From Dryobates pubescens (Eukaryota; Chordata; Aves; Piciformes; Picidae), in NCBI RefSeq assembly GCF_014839835.1, contig NC_071615.1, positions 17,242,001 through 17,306,000 on the forward strand: 64,000 bases of DNA, in the 5' to 3' direction. Made by a program: the position numbers and the translations under genes. This document shows, in pieces, positions 47,301 through 56,800 of this stretch (its first letter is position 1; the number at the start of each line of letters is the position of its first letter). Under the pieces are notes generated by a model that saw only the letters and a list, made by a program, of their open reading frames with translations, was not told where the DNA came from and searched no databases.

Positions 47301-49866
47301 TGCCCCTTCTCCCCGGTCCCTGCTGCCCCTTCCCCCCAGTGCCTGCTGCCCCTTCTCCCCGGTGCCTGCTGCCCCTTCTCCCCGGTGCCTGCTGCCCCTT
47401 CCCCCCGGTGCCTGCTGCCCCTTCTCCCCAGTGCCTGCTGCCCCTTCCCCCCAGTGCCTGCTGCCCCTTCTCCCCGGTCCCTGCTGCCCCTTCTCCCCGG
47501 TGCCTGCTGCCCCTTCCCCCCAGTGCCTGCTGCCCCTTCCCCCCAGTGCCTGCTGCCCCTTCTCCCCGGTGCCTGCTGCCCCTTCCCCCCAGTGCCTGCT
47601 GCCCCTTCCCCCCAGTGCCTGCTGCCCCTTCTCCCCAGTGCCTGCTGCCCCTTCCCCCCAGTCCCTGCTGCCCCTTCTCCCCGGTCCCTGCTGCCCCTTC
47701 TCCCCAGTGCCTGCTGCCCCTTCTCCCCAGTCCCTGCTGCCCCTTCCCCCCAGTGCCTGCTGCCCCTTCTCCCCGGTGCCTGCTGCCCCTTCTCCCCAGT
47801 GCCTGCTGCCCCTTCCCCCCAGTCCCTGCTGCCCCTTCCCCCAGTGCCTGCTGTCCCTTCTCCCCAGTCCCTGCTGCTCCTTATCTCCAATCCATGCTAC
47901 TCCTTCCCCAGTCCATGCTGCTCCCAGGAGGTGGAGAACCATCCTCATTCCCAGGGGAGCACCAGCTGGTGGTGCAGGCTTTGGGAAGGGGTCTCAGGAG
48001 CTGCTGACAGGTGGTGGTCTTCAGAGTCATAGAATCACAGAACCAGAGACTGCTGTGGGTTGGGAGGGACACCAGGCTGGCAGATGGCACCAAGCTGGGA
48101 GCTGCTGTGGATCTGTTAGGGGGTAGGAGGCTCTGCAGAGGGACCCTGCCTGGACAGCTGGGCAGAGCCCAAGGCATGAGACTGAACAAGCCTGAGGGCC
48201 AGGTTCTACACCTTGGCCACACCAACCCCAGGCAGTGCTACAGGCTGGGGTCAGAGTGGCTGAGAGCAGCCAGGCAGAAAGGGACCTGGGGGTGCTGGCA
48301 GACAGCAGCTGAACAGGAGCCAGCAGTGTGACGAGGGCGCCAAGAAGGCCAAGGGCATCCTGGCCTGCAGCAGGCAGAGTGTGGCCAGCAGGAGCAGGGA
48401 AGTCCTTGTGCCCTGTGCTCAGCACTGCTCAGGCCACCCCTTGAGTCCTGTGTCCAGCTCTGGGCTCCTCAGCTCAAGAAGGACATTGAGAGACTTGAAG
48501 GTGTCCAGAGAAGGGCAACAAAGCTGGGGAGGGGTCTGGGGCACAGCCCTGGGAGGAGAGGCTGAGGGAGCTGGGGTTGCTTAGCCTGCAGAAGAGGAGG
48601 CTCAGGGGAGACCTTCTTGCTCTCTGCAACTCCCTGCAGGGAGGTTGGAGCCAGGTGGGGGTTGGGCTCTTCTTCCAGGCACCCAGCAGCAGAACAAGAG
48701 GACACAGTCTCAAGCTGTGCCAGGGGAGGTTTAGACTCAAGGTGAGGAAAAAGTTCTTCACAGAGAGAGTTGTTGGCCATTGGGATGTGCTGCCCAGAGA
48801 GGTGGTGGAGTCCCTATCCCTGGAGGTGTTCAAGAGGGGACTGGATGTGGCACTTGGTGCCATGGACTTGGTGCCATGGGTTAGTCATGAGCTCTGTGGT
48901 GACAGCTTGGACTCAATCTTTGAGGTCTCTTCCAACCTTGGTGATGCTGTGATGCTGTGGTCTTTGCTTCCTCCAAGGTTCCCAAGCTGGCTTGGAAGGT
49001 GCTGAGCCACTCCAGCAGCTGTGCCTCTGCCTGCTGCTGCTTTCATTCTCCTTTTCCTTCCCTTTGAAGGTGAATCTTGCTGACTGCCACAACGTGATCG
49101 TGTTCCTGGCCCCCAGCGTGGTGAGTTGCTTTCCCTTGCACCCCAAACCCTTCTGAGGGAGCTGAGGGGATCATCAGGGGCAGTGGCAGAGGGCAGGCCC
49201 CGGGGCCTGCAGGTGCTTTGGCTGCACTGCTTGAGTTCATGGAGCCCTGGAAGGGGTTTGGTTGGAGAAAGAGCTTCAAGGTCATCAAGTCCAACCCAGC
49301 ACCACCAAACCATGGCCTTCAGCACCACATCTCCAGGGCTCTGAAACCCCTCCAGGGGTGGGGACTCCCCCCCTGCCCTGGGCTGCCCAGGACAAGCCTG
49401 GGCAACCCTCAAGGGGAAGAAGTTGTTCCTCGTGGCCAACCCGAACCTCCCCTGGGGCGGCTTGGAGTTGTTCCCTCTCCTCTTGTCACTTGTCCCTTGG
49501 TCCTAGTCCCAGCCATGGACAGGGTTAGTGCCAGCCCTGCCTTGTGGAAGGGTCTTTGACTGACATGGCACCCAGCAGCCCTGCCAGGAAGGTGCTGCCC
49601 TGTGGTCCCTGGCGGCACTGCCGCTCTGTGACCGTTGTGTAAGGCTGCCCGGCCCTGGCTGTCCTCTCTCTCCCCAGAAGCCTCCCCTAGCGGCCAAGCT
49701 GCTGGCAGAGCTCCCTGATGAAGCTCGGGTGGTGGCTGGACGCTTCCCCTTCCCCTCCTGGACCCCCAGCAGCACCCTGGGGCAGGGGCTGGAGCAGGTC
49801 TGGGCCTACGACATGAAGGAGGTGAGGAGGGCAGCGCGGCGCAGCCCCGAGGGGAGCGCGGTCTGA
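41364..49866 (+). CDS. ANTKMT: Adenine nucleotide translocase lysine methyltransferase, five exons, intact
   Basis: Mitochondrial seven-beta-strand methyltransferase (formerly FAM173A); the family member known in mammals trimethylates a lysine of the ADP/ATP carriers. Exons: 41364-41528, 41619-41723, 45547-45687, 49070-49120, 49678-49866 (stop included), all GT/AG and all phase 0, giving 216 aa (human 235, with a longer tail). Residues 20-45 form a hydrophobic N-terminal segment ([20 protein letters not shown]), the membrane anchor/targeting region. [11 protein letters not shown] opens exon 2. The SAM-binding motif [11 protein letters not shown] is at 81-90, AVGYELNPW (acidic SAM ligand) at about 102-110, DLWK at 134-137, [10 protein letters not shown] at 145-154 and [13 protein letters not shown] at about 170-182. 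The ATG sits in a strong Kozak context (cagccATGg). The last exon could instead splice at a GAG|GTGAGG within it, but reading through to TGA gives a normal ending. Intron 2 contains a long CR1 and intron 3 a 2.1-kb minisatellite. Confidence 0.93.
41880..42055 (-). mobile_element. CR1 3' terminal fragment
   Basis: Reverse CR1 end: tatcacagaatcagtcaggg, agttccaacccccctgccgc, aaccacctccctggacagcc. In ANTKMT intron 2. Confidence 0.9.
42056..42487. repeat. 12/13-bp minisatellite (ggtcctagatggt), left part
   Basis: Degenerate ggtcctagacagccctagat modules with a larger ~236-bp periodicity (cccctcctggctgtggtcct at about 42212 and 42448). Interrupted by the CR1 at 42488. Confidence 0.9.
42488..45122 (+). 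mobile_element. Young 5'-truncated CR1 LINE in ANTKMT intron 2
   Basis: CR1-derived sequence begins abruptly near 42488, just after ggtggtcctaa of a surrounding minisatellite. It runs through open ORF2 (stop at 45025-45027), a short 3' UTR with the CR1 signature gatgatcttgaaggtctctt, and the ATTCTATG/ATTCT 3' microsatellite tail, ending about 45122 where the same minisatellite resumes (ctaaatggccctaggcag). Length is about 2.63 kb, compared with about 4.5 kb for full-length avian CR1. No clear target-site duplication beyond a few bases, as usual for CR1. It is in the sense orientation of ANTKMT. Confidence 0.92.
42489..45027 (+). CDS. CR1 ORF2 (endonuclease/reverse transcriptase), 5'-truncated but open
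   Basis: About 845 codons of CR1 LINE ORF2 with no internal stop or frameshift; the open frame even runs back into the flanking minisatellite to 42424. Seen in order: the C-terminal two thirds of the APE-type endonuclease ([30 protein letters not shown] near 42667, SDHEIIEF near 42880), then the reverse transcriptase with [33 protein letters not shown], motif [14 protein letters not shown] near 43960, [20 protein letters not shown], and the catalytic FADD at 44224-44235. The C-terminal part reads [20 protein letters not shown] and [23 protein letters not shown]1, the 5' UTR and the first ~100 residues of the endonuclease are missing, so it cannot be an autonomous element. The open frame over 2.5 kb implies a young insertion. 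Confidence 0.9.
45123..45395. repeat. 12/13-bp minisatellite, right part after the CR1
   Basis: Continues the left array; aaatggccctaggcagttgt at 45123 corresponds to aaatggccctaggctgttgt at 42252, and the caccaccagaagaatggtca block recurs. Confidence 0.9.
45770..47895. repeat. 23-bp minisatellite filling ANTKMT intron 3
   Basis: About 91 units cctgctgccccttctcccca gtg, varying at t/c and a/g sites. Without stops on both strands it gives false ORFs of 730-860 codons, all with a 23-residue period. Confidence 0.97.
48024..48072 (-). mobile_element. CR1 3' tip
   Basis: gtcatagaatcacagaacca and gttgggagggacaccaggct: a reverse CR1 terminus abutting a forward CR1. Confidence 0.55.
48073..48962 (+). 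mobile_element. CR1 3' third in ANTKMT intron 3
   Basis: Begins at the post-FADD region (gatggcaccaagctgggagc, [12 protein letters not shown] in translation) and runs to gtctcttccaaccttggtga tgctgtgatgctgtgg. ORF remnants are interrupted. Confidence 0.9.
49222..49510 (-). mobile_element. CR1 3' fragment in ANTKMT intron 4
   Basis: caaggtcatcaagtccaacc, gggctgcccaggacaagcct, agaagttgttcctcgtggcc: reverse CR1. Confidence 0.85.
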
Positions 49867-49890
49867 CTGCAGCCTCCTCCGGCCTGCCAC

Positions 49891-50102
49891 GGAGGGTTGG
49901 AGCTTCCCCAGGGCTCCCAGGGAGAGGGCTCCTTGGCCAGGCTCTCCCTGAGCACCTGGAGGGTTGGAGCTTCCCCAGGGCTCCCAGGGAGAGGGCTCCT
50001 TGGCCAGGCTCTCCCTGAGCACCTGGAGGGTTGGAGCTTCTCCAGGGCTCCCAGGGAGAGGGCTCCTTGGCCAGGCTCTCCCTGAGCACCTGGAGGGTTG
50101 GA
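49891..50102. repeat. 67-bp tandem repeat in the ANTKMT 3' UTR
   Basis: Three copies of exactly 67 bp starting ggagggttggagcttcccca at 49891, 49958 and 50025, with a partial fourth at 50092. The array starts 25 bp after the stop codon. Confidence 0.95.
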
Positions 50103-50224
50103 GCCCTGAGCAGGCTGGCAGTGCCTTGCTGTGCCAAAGAGGAGCAAAGCAGACCTGGAAGTGCTGGAACTGTCAGAGGCTGAAGAACTGCACCCCCAGT
50201 GCCTCTCTCTGAAGGCTTTGCTGC

Positions 50225-50230
50225 TTTATT
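50225..50230 (-). terminator. CCDC78: CCDC78 polyadenylation signal (TTTATT on plus strand)
   Basis: AATAAA on the minus strand, 665 bp beyond the CCDC78 stop and only 4 bp from the ANTKMT signal, so the two converging genes probably end in the same spot. Confidence 0.6.
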
Positions 50231-50234
50231 GCCA

Positions 50235-50240
50235 AATAAA
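50235..50240 (+). terminator. ANTKMT: ANTKMT polyadenylation signal AATAAA
   Basis: First canonical AATAAA after the ANTKMT stop, 369 bp downstream. Confidence 0.7.
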
Positions 50241-50894
50241 ACATCTGGTTGGTTCTTCCCTTGGGATCTGCCTTTGCCTTGCAGCTGTGGGGTGCTGCTG
50301 GAGCCAGAGCAGCCACTGCTTTGCTTTGCTTTGCTCCATCATTCCTTTCAAGGTGGCTCAGGAGGGACATTGTCCAGCCCAGCTCCTGCTGAAGGGTGGG
50401 TTTGGCCCTGCTCACCTTGCAGACCATTCCCTTTGCCACTTCAGCACAGAAGAGAAAGCTTTTCCCACCATGAAAGAGCAGCCCTTGGACCACAGTCTGG
50501 CATGAACCAGCCCTGGCCTTGTCTCCTGGAAGCTGACAAAGGAAACCAAGGCAGCAGCAGTGCTAGGCCTTGGACTTGGGTCTGGCTCTGTCCCAGGAGA
50601 AAAATCACCCCAGGAACAGGAACCTGCCCCTGCAGCCCCCCAGCCTGGGAAGCTGCCCTGTTTCCCAGGGTGAGATGGTGCTGGGGGGAACACCAAAGCC
50701 CTCCAGCCAAGGGCTCAGGGGGCAGCTGAGGCACAGCTGTCCCGTTCTGGTCCTCCGAAGTTGACACCAAGGCCACCCACGGGAGTCCCCTGGCTGTGGC
50801 TCCCAGGGGACACTCACCTTGGCCAGTCCACAGCACAGAAAGCTCCTTCCAGCTGAACCCTTCTAAGCCCTGCTCCTTCCTGAGGTGCTGCTTC
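50241..50894 (-). other. CCDC78: Probable CCDC78 3' UTR
   Basis: Unique-looking sequence between the CCDC78 stop and its likely poly(A) signal; no other ORF or repeat recognised. Confidence 0.5.
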
Positions 50895-53800
50895 TCAGAG
50901 CCGTGGCGAGGAGCTGCTGGCCCCTGGCTGAGCGTCCAGGCTGGGGGCCGGCCCTGCGGCCAGCCCCGCGGCCAGCCCCGCGCCGCCGGCGAGCTGCTGC
51001 AGCTGCAGGACCTGCTGCTTGTACCTGCAAGGGAGGCAGCAGTGGCACTGCCAGCCTGGGCACAGGGGCAGGCTGGGCAGCTGGGCAGAGAGCAGCCTCA
51101 GGAAGTTCACCAAGGGCAGGGGTAGGCTCCTGCCCCTGGGGAGCAACAACCTCCTGCAGCAGGGCAGCTGAGGAGAGACCTGCTGGGAAGCAGCTCCAGG
51201 GAGAAGGGCCTGGGAGTGCTGGGGGACAACAAGCTCCCCAGGAGCCAGAAATGTGCCCTGGAGGCCAAAGGTGGCCTGGGGGGCAGGAAGAGTGTGGCCA
51301 GCAGGGCAAGGGAGGTTTTGCTTCCATTCTGCTCTGCCCTAGGGAGGTCACATCTGGAGTCCTGCATCCAGCTCTGGGCTCCCCAGGTCAGGAGAGACAG
51401 AACTGCTGGAGAGAGTCCAGGGCAGGCTGCAGAGCTGCTGAGGGGCCTGGAGCAGCTCTGGGAGCAGCAAAGGCTGAGAGCCCTGGGGCTGAGAGCCTGC
51501 AGAAGAGCAGCCCCAGAGGGCAGCTGAGCAATGCTCAGCAAGAGCTAAAGGAGCTGTGGGGGGCAAGAGGCTGGGGCCAGGCTCTGCTGAGTGGTGCCCA
51601 GGGCCAGCACAAGGGGCAAGGGGCAGCAAGTGTCAGGCAGGAGGTTGGAGCTGAGCAGGAGGAGAAAGTTGTTTGGGGTGAGGCTGCTGGAGGCCTGGAG
51701 CAGGCTGCCCAGAGAGGTTGTGGAGTGTCCTGGTGTGGAGAGCTTCCAAACCCCCTGGGCACTGTGCTGCTGGGCAGGGTGCTGTGGGTGCCCTGCTGGA
51801 GCAGGGCTTGGGCTGGGGGAGCTCCAGAGCTCCCTTCCAGCCTACCCTGCTGGGACTGTGGGATTTAATCACCCTCTGTGTGCTGCACACTAAGGACAGG
51901 CAGTGGCAGCTGGGACACAGCAGCCAGCCCAGGCACTGAGCTGTGCTGGGAGCTGAGCCCCAGCAAATCCAAACCCCCAGCCCTGTCCAAGGGCTGTGTT
52001 GGCTCTGCTGGGTTATGGTAGCAGCAACCTGAGCTCACAGCCAAGCTGGCTGGAGGGCTCCAGCAGCTGGATCAATGCTCTGACAGATGTGACCAGCTGC
52101 TTCTCACCTCCCCTTGCCCCAGCAGCTGTTCTGCCAGCTTCAGGGAGTGATGAGCCAGGGAGAGGACTCCTCCAAAGGATCAGAGGATCCCAGGCTGGGG
52201 TGGGCCGGAAGGGACCTTTAGAGCTCACCCAGTTCAAGCCTGCAGCCAGCAGGGACAGCTGCAGCCACAGCAGGCTGCTCCCAGCCCCAACCAACCTGCC
52301 CTGCACTGCTGCCAGCCATGGGGCAGCTCCCAGCTCTCTGGGCAGCCTGGCACAGGCTCTCCCCACCCTCAGCACCAAACATTTCTCCTTCTCTCCACTC
52401 TCAGTCTCCCTCTTGCAGTTCCAACCATCCCCCCTTGGCCTGCCCCAACAGGCCCTGCTCAGCAGTCTGTCCCCAGCTCTCTTCTGTCCCCTTGAAGCAC
52501 TGCAAGGCCACCAGGAGGTCTCCCTGGAGCCTTCTCCTCTGCAGGCTGCACAACCCCAACCCTCCCAGCCTGGCCTCCCAGCAGAGGGCTTCCAGCCTCC
52601 CAGCACTGCTGTGGCCTCCTCTGGCCCTGCTCCAGCAGCTCCCTGGCTGTGCTGAGGGCTCCAGAGCTGCCCCAGCCCTGCAGGGGAGGTCTCAGCAGGC
52701 ACAGCAGAGGGGCAGAATCCCCTCCCTGCCCCTGCTGCCCACACTGCTGGGGCTCAGCCCAGGCCAGGCTGGGGCTGGGCTGGCAGCACTCAGTGCCAGC
52801 TCCTGGCCAGCTCTGCACCCCCAGCACCCCCAAGGCCTTCCCCACAGGGCTGCTCCCAGCCCTTCACCCCCAGCCTGGGTTGGTACTGGGAGCTGTGCTG
52901 ACCCTTGGCCTCATTGAGCCTCATGAGGGTCCCCTGGTTCCCTTCTCCAGCTTGCCCAGGTCCCTCTGGATGGATCCCCTCACAGTGCCACCCACACCAC
53001 CCAGCCTGGGGCCATCTGCAGAGTGCTGAGGGAGCCTGGATCCAGCCTGTGTCATGGAGGAGGATGTTAAACAGCACTGGTGCCAGCATGGACCCCTGAG
53101 GGACACCACTGGTGATGAAGGCTGGGTGGGCACAGGGGGTAGGAGCCACCTGGCTGAGCAGACTCAGCCCCCCCCTGCCTTGTGGGGCAGAGCTGGGGGC
53201 AGCTGCCCGCACAGGACCCCGACCATGGCAGCAGCACTGTGGGGAGGCAGCAGCCAGGCCAGGGGCTGGCAGCCTGGTGGCCATGGTGATATCACCAGCA
53301 ATTAGCCTGGGAGAGAAGCCTGGAGCAGAAAGCCAGGAGCACAAGCAGGGGGGGTGCCAGCAGCTCACCTTGCCAGGTGCTTGCCTATGTACTCCTGCAG
53401 CTCTGCCACCTGCTCCTCTGCCGCCACCGCCCGCGCCAGCAGCCGGCTTCTCTCCTGCTCCAGATCCTCCTGGGGAGGCAAGGCAGCATGGAGGCCACAG
53501 GGAGGGCTGTGGGATGGCAGGGGCTCAGTGCCCCTCTGCCAAGTGAGCCTGGCCACTTCTTCATCCCTGGGCTCTGGTGTCCTGTGTGAGCAACCACAGC
53601 CTGCTGTGCCCGGGGGGAGCAGCTCTGTGCAGGTGCCAGCCCTGCAGGGCACCAGCCAGGCAGCCTGGGCACGGGGGCTCTCCACCCCAGGAGAGCATCC
53701 CAGCAGGGTGGGCATTGCAAGGGACCTCTGGAGATCACCCAGCCCAGAGCCAGGGTCCCCCACAGCAGCTTGGCCAGGATCACTGTGGCCAGGGGGCTGG

Positions 53801-56800
53801 AGAGGAGCCAGGGGGTGCCCAGGTGGCCAAGAAGCCAGCAGCAGCCTGGCCTGGAGCAGCAGTGGTGTGGCAGCAGGAGCAGGGCAGGGATTGTCTCCAT
53901 GTGCTGGGCACTGCTTGAGGCCATAGCTTGAATCCTGGGTTCAGCTTTGGGCCTCTCACTCCAAGAAGGACATTGAGGGCTTGGAGCAGGTCCTGATGAT
54001 CCTCAAAGTCTCTTCCAACCTAATTCCATGCTTCAGATTGAGACCAGACCTGAAGCAGGCCAAACCCTGAGCCAGAAGGTCACAGCTGCCCAGGCAGGAG
54101 AGGCACAGTGCAGCAATGAGGAGCTCCCAGGGCTGCCCTGCTGCTGGTGGCAGTGACCTGGGGGCTGCCAGGGTGGACTTGTTGGGCTGAGGCCCAAGGC
54201 TCTGTGGGAAGCTTCCCAGCTCCAGGCTGGAGCAGCCCTGACTGAGCTTTACCTGGGTGTTGTGTGTGAACTCCTGGAGCTGCTTCCTGAGCTCTGCCCA
54301 GCCCTTCTCAGCCAGCAGCCTGGGAGAGGAAAAGCAGATCCTGATCACGGCCAGACCTTCAGCCCCAGCCCACCCACAGGTCCCACAGCTCTGGGCAGGG
54401 ACTGGACACAACTCTGTCCATCCAACCATGAGCTCCAACTCTCCTGATGTCCCAACCTTCAGGGCACAAGGTGCTGTCTCTATGCCTGGTCATGAGAATC
54501 ACAGAACCCCAGCAGGGTGAGGCTGGAAGGGAGCTCTGGAGCTGCCCCAGCCCAAGCCCTGCCCCAGCAGGGCACCCCCAGCACCCTGCCCAGCAGCACA
54601 GTGCCCAGGGGGGGTTGGAAGCTCTCCACACCAGGACACTCCACAACCTCTCTGGGCAGCCTGCTCCAGGCCTCCAGCAGCCTCACCCCAAACAACTTTC
54701 TCCTCCTGCTCAGCTCCAACCTCCTGCCTGACACTTTCTGCCCCTTGTGCTGGCCCTGGGCAGCACTCAGCAGAGCCTGGCCCCAGCCTCTTGCCCCCCA
54801 CAGCTCCTTTAGCTCTTGCTGAGCATTGCTCAGCTGCCCTCTGGGGCTGCTCTTCTGCAGGCTCTCAGCCCCAGGGCTCTCAGCCTTTGCTGCTCCCAGA
54901 GCTGCTCCAGGCCCCTCAGCAGCTCTGCAGCCTGCCCTGGACTCTCTCCAGCAGTTCTCTGTCCCTCCTGACCTGGGGAGCCCAGGATGGGACCCAGGGC
55001 TCCAGCTGTGGTTGATGAAGATGCTGAACATGCCTGGACCCAGTACTCACCCAGGAGCTGATGTGTTTTCAAAGCCTGGGAACCCCCAGCTCAGATTGCT
55101 CCCAGAGAGCTTGAGCAGGGTGATGGAGCAGGGGGAAGAGACCCCTCAAAACTGAGCAGGTCAAGGCCATGTCAGGAAGCCAGGGAGGCATCAGTGCAGG
55201 CTCACCCAAGGGTTCCAGCCCAGCCTCTGGAGGGAGGCTCTCCCCTCCAGCCCACACTGGTGGTGTTCCCTGCTCCTTTCCCTGGCTGGGACCCACCAAA
55301 GCACTCAGGCACATGTTTCACATCAGCTTCTAAAGAGGTCAGGGGGACAGCAAACGTGGTGAAGCCAAACATGGGCTTAAGAGCTTCCTTGGCTCAGGGC
55401 CCCAAGGCCCAGCTCAGGGCAGGCAGGCAGCAGCTGCCTCTTCTTCTCAGAGCACTCCCCACCAGCTCACTTCCCCCCTGTTCATCACCACTTCCAAGAC
55501 AGCCCAGCTGGGATTCCTCAATCCCCACAGCAAGGAGACCTCAGAAAGAGCAAGGTCTGCAGAGGCAAACAGCACTTACTGCTCAGGGGGCAGCAGGAGG
55601 GCAGAGCTGAGCTTCAGCCTGTCCTGAGGGGAAAGGGAGAACACAACCCTGTGAGCAGGAAGCCAGCAGGAGCTCCCCACAGCCCCCCCTCACTCCCAAG
55701 GGGCCCAGCACCTCCTAGCACCCCAACAGTCCCCAGTGCCCTGCAAGGGGGTGGAGGTGCAGCAACCCCTCAAGGCTTAGGTCTCCCATCCTCTGGCTTT
55801 TGAAGTGCATCTCATGCAAATCAAGAGCTGGCTCTGGCCAGGCAGCAGCAGGGAGAGGAGGTGGAGCTGCACATCTCACTCTGCTCTTCTGCTCGGCTCT
55901 TCATGCTGAGGGAAAGGCACCCAGCAGCAGAGAGCCCCATCCTGTCCTCCCTTCCTCAGCTCTCCAGGCAGTCAGGGCTCCATGGCATCTGCTGCCCCGC
56001 AGCCCACCCGGGGTGCCGCAGCCCCGGTCCACGGCCCCTGCTGGACCTTCACCCTGCACGGCCCCGGGGGCACTGCCGGCACAGCCTGCCCCTTCCCCAC
56101 GGGAGGCGGTCAGCAAGCCCCCCACCGGCACGGGGAATCCTCGGGACCCAGGGGCTGCCCCTGTCGATGCTGAGGCTCCCCCCGCAGCCCCCAGGGTCAG
56201 CAGCAGAGGAAGCTCAGCCCCCACCTGCTGCAGCGCCTGCAGCCGCAGCTCCTGCAGCTGCAGCTCCAGCCTGGCTTTCTCCTCCCGCAGCCGGTTCAGC
56301 TCCCGGGCGGTGCTGCTCAGCAGCTCGGGCTCCGTGATGCAGAAGTGGAGCTCAGCAGGGCCGCAGTCCATGGTGCTGCTGCCCAGGGCCCGGATCTGCT
56401 CCCGCTGCAGCCTGCCAAGGGCCGCGGGGGTCAGAGCCTGCGCTGGCACAGACCGCAGGCTGCAGCGGGGATAAAGTGGCACAAGTGGCACAGCAGGGGG
56501 CGGGTTGGAAAGGAGCTTCAAACACCATCCAGCTCCAGCCCCCTGCCATGGGCAGGGACCCCTCCCACCAGCACAGCTTGCTCAGGGCCTCATCCAGCCT
56601 GGCCCTGAGCACCCCCAGGCAGGAGGCAGCCACAGCCTCCCTGGGCAGCCTGTGCCAGAGTCTCCCCAGCCTCACTGCAGAGAATTTCTTCCTCCTCTCC
56701 ACTCTCAGTCTCCTCTCTCCCAGCTCAAAGCCATTGGCCCTGGGCCTGGCACTCCCAGCCTTTGTCCCAAGTCCCTCCCCAGCTCTCCTGGAGCCCTTCA

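Noticed and set aside
45547-48126. 859- and 806-codon plus ORFs and 760-790-codon minus ORFs
   Set aside because: 23-bp repeat artefacts in ANTKMT intron 3; only the first 47 codons (exon 3) are real.
55340-55380. VVKPNMG-like peptide as an upstream NME3 exon
   Set aside because: Only a short chance likeness to the NDPK AVKPDGV motif, without the rest of the exon or splice sites.
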